64,000 nt of DNA from Neoceratodus forsteri (Eukaryota > Chordata > Ceratodontiformes > Ceratodontidae), in contig JADMNL010000028.1 of NCBI GenBank assembly GCA_016271365.2, positions 101,655,001-101,719,000 on the forward strand. Reading direction: 5' to 3'. The notes below the pieces were generated by a model. That model did not search any database, was not told where the DNA came from, and saw only the letters and a program-made list of their open reading frames with translations. How positions within the stretch are numbered: the stretch's first letter is position 1; each line of letters starts with the position of its first letter. The translations under genes and the position numbers were made by a program. This document shows positions 63,906 through 64,000 of this stretch, piece by piece.

Positions 63906-64000
63906 AATCAAGCAACTGCTAAATTAAACATTAGGAAAATGAGGACATTATCAAAAAAAGTAGAGAGCTTTTTAATTAAAACTGGTATTGCTCCCTATTT

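Noticed and set aside
1..64000. CRISPR array, rRNA or bacterial operon features
   Set aside because: No regularly spaced palindromic repeats, no rRNA signatures; spliced exons and vertebrate transposons show this is nuclear eukaryotic DNA.

Overview
The window looks like a stretch of a large vertebrate genome, almost entirely intronic and filled with transposable elements. The only host gene I can support is on the minus strand. Four exons, in the right order and with matching splice phases, encode the RING1, IBR and following linker part of RBCK1 (HOIL-1, a subunit of the linear-ubiquitin E3 complex LUBAC): 54134-54291, 44733-44842, 21004-21183 and 13065-13164. The introns between them are about 9.3, 23.5 and 7.8 kb. 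The upstream UBL/NZF exons and the downstream RING2 exon were not found and presumably lie outside the window. The element mix (CR1, L2, Tx1-type L1, DIRS, PIF/Harbinger, tRNA-SINEs, TTAA-flanked MITEs) and the inflated introns suggest a lungfish or an amphibian such as a caecilian or salamander. I cannot name the species from the sequence alone.

Layout: 0-3.1 kb holds TATC-type microsatellite, a tRNA-SINE and a CR1 3' end. 3.15-7.76 kb is a nearly complete DIRS1-like tyrosine-recombinase retrotransposon with inverted terminal repeats and an internal complementary region. 7.8-11.9 kb is a nearly full-length CR1 with an SGNH-esterase ORF1 and an EN-RT ORF2. About 490 bp from 0.8-1.3 kb is repeated at 11.95-12.44 kb. 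13-14.9 kb holds an RBCK1 exon and CR1 and L2 fragments. 15-18.9 kb is a 5'-truncated second DIRS carrying two datable insertions. 21 kb holds the IBR exon. 22.4-23.7 kb holds a foldback element and a CR1. 24.2-31.4 kb is a GC-rich PIF/Harbinger transposon with a DDE transposase, a Myb/SANT gene on the opposite strand, and what looks like a third, second-SANT gene.

From 31.4 to 36.2 kb there are simple repeats, a SINE and nested L2 fragments. 36.2-41.4 kb is a Tx1-clade L1. 41.4-44.1 kb has a SINE, GC-rich unclassified repeats and an L2 fragment with a 2A-like motif. 44.7 kb is an RBCK1 exon. 45-52.4 kb has several MITEs, an L2 and a minus-strand CR1. 53-56.5 kb has an RBCK1 exon bracketed by two inverted CR1 copies. 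56.6-62.8 kb is a second Tx1-clade element broken up by inserted MITEs. 62.8-63.9 kb is a CR1 3' end and a tRNA-SINE.

Nearly every transposon ORF is broken. More striking, three of the four RBCK1 exons also carry one-base indels, six in all, and restoring them recovers a clean conserved reading frame. Either this is a dead copy of RBCK1 or the assembly still carries long-read indel errors, in which case some of the transposon 'decay' is also artefact.
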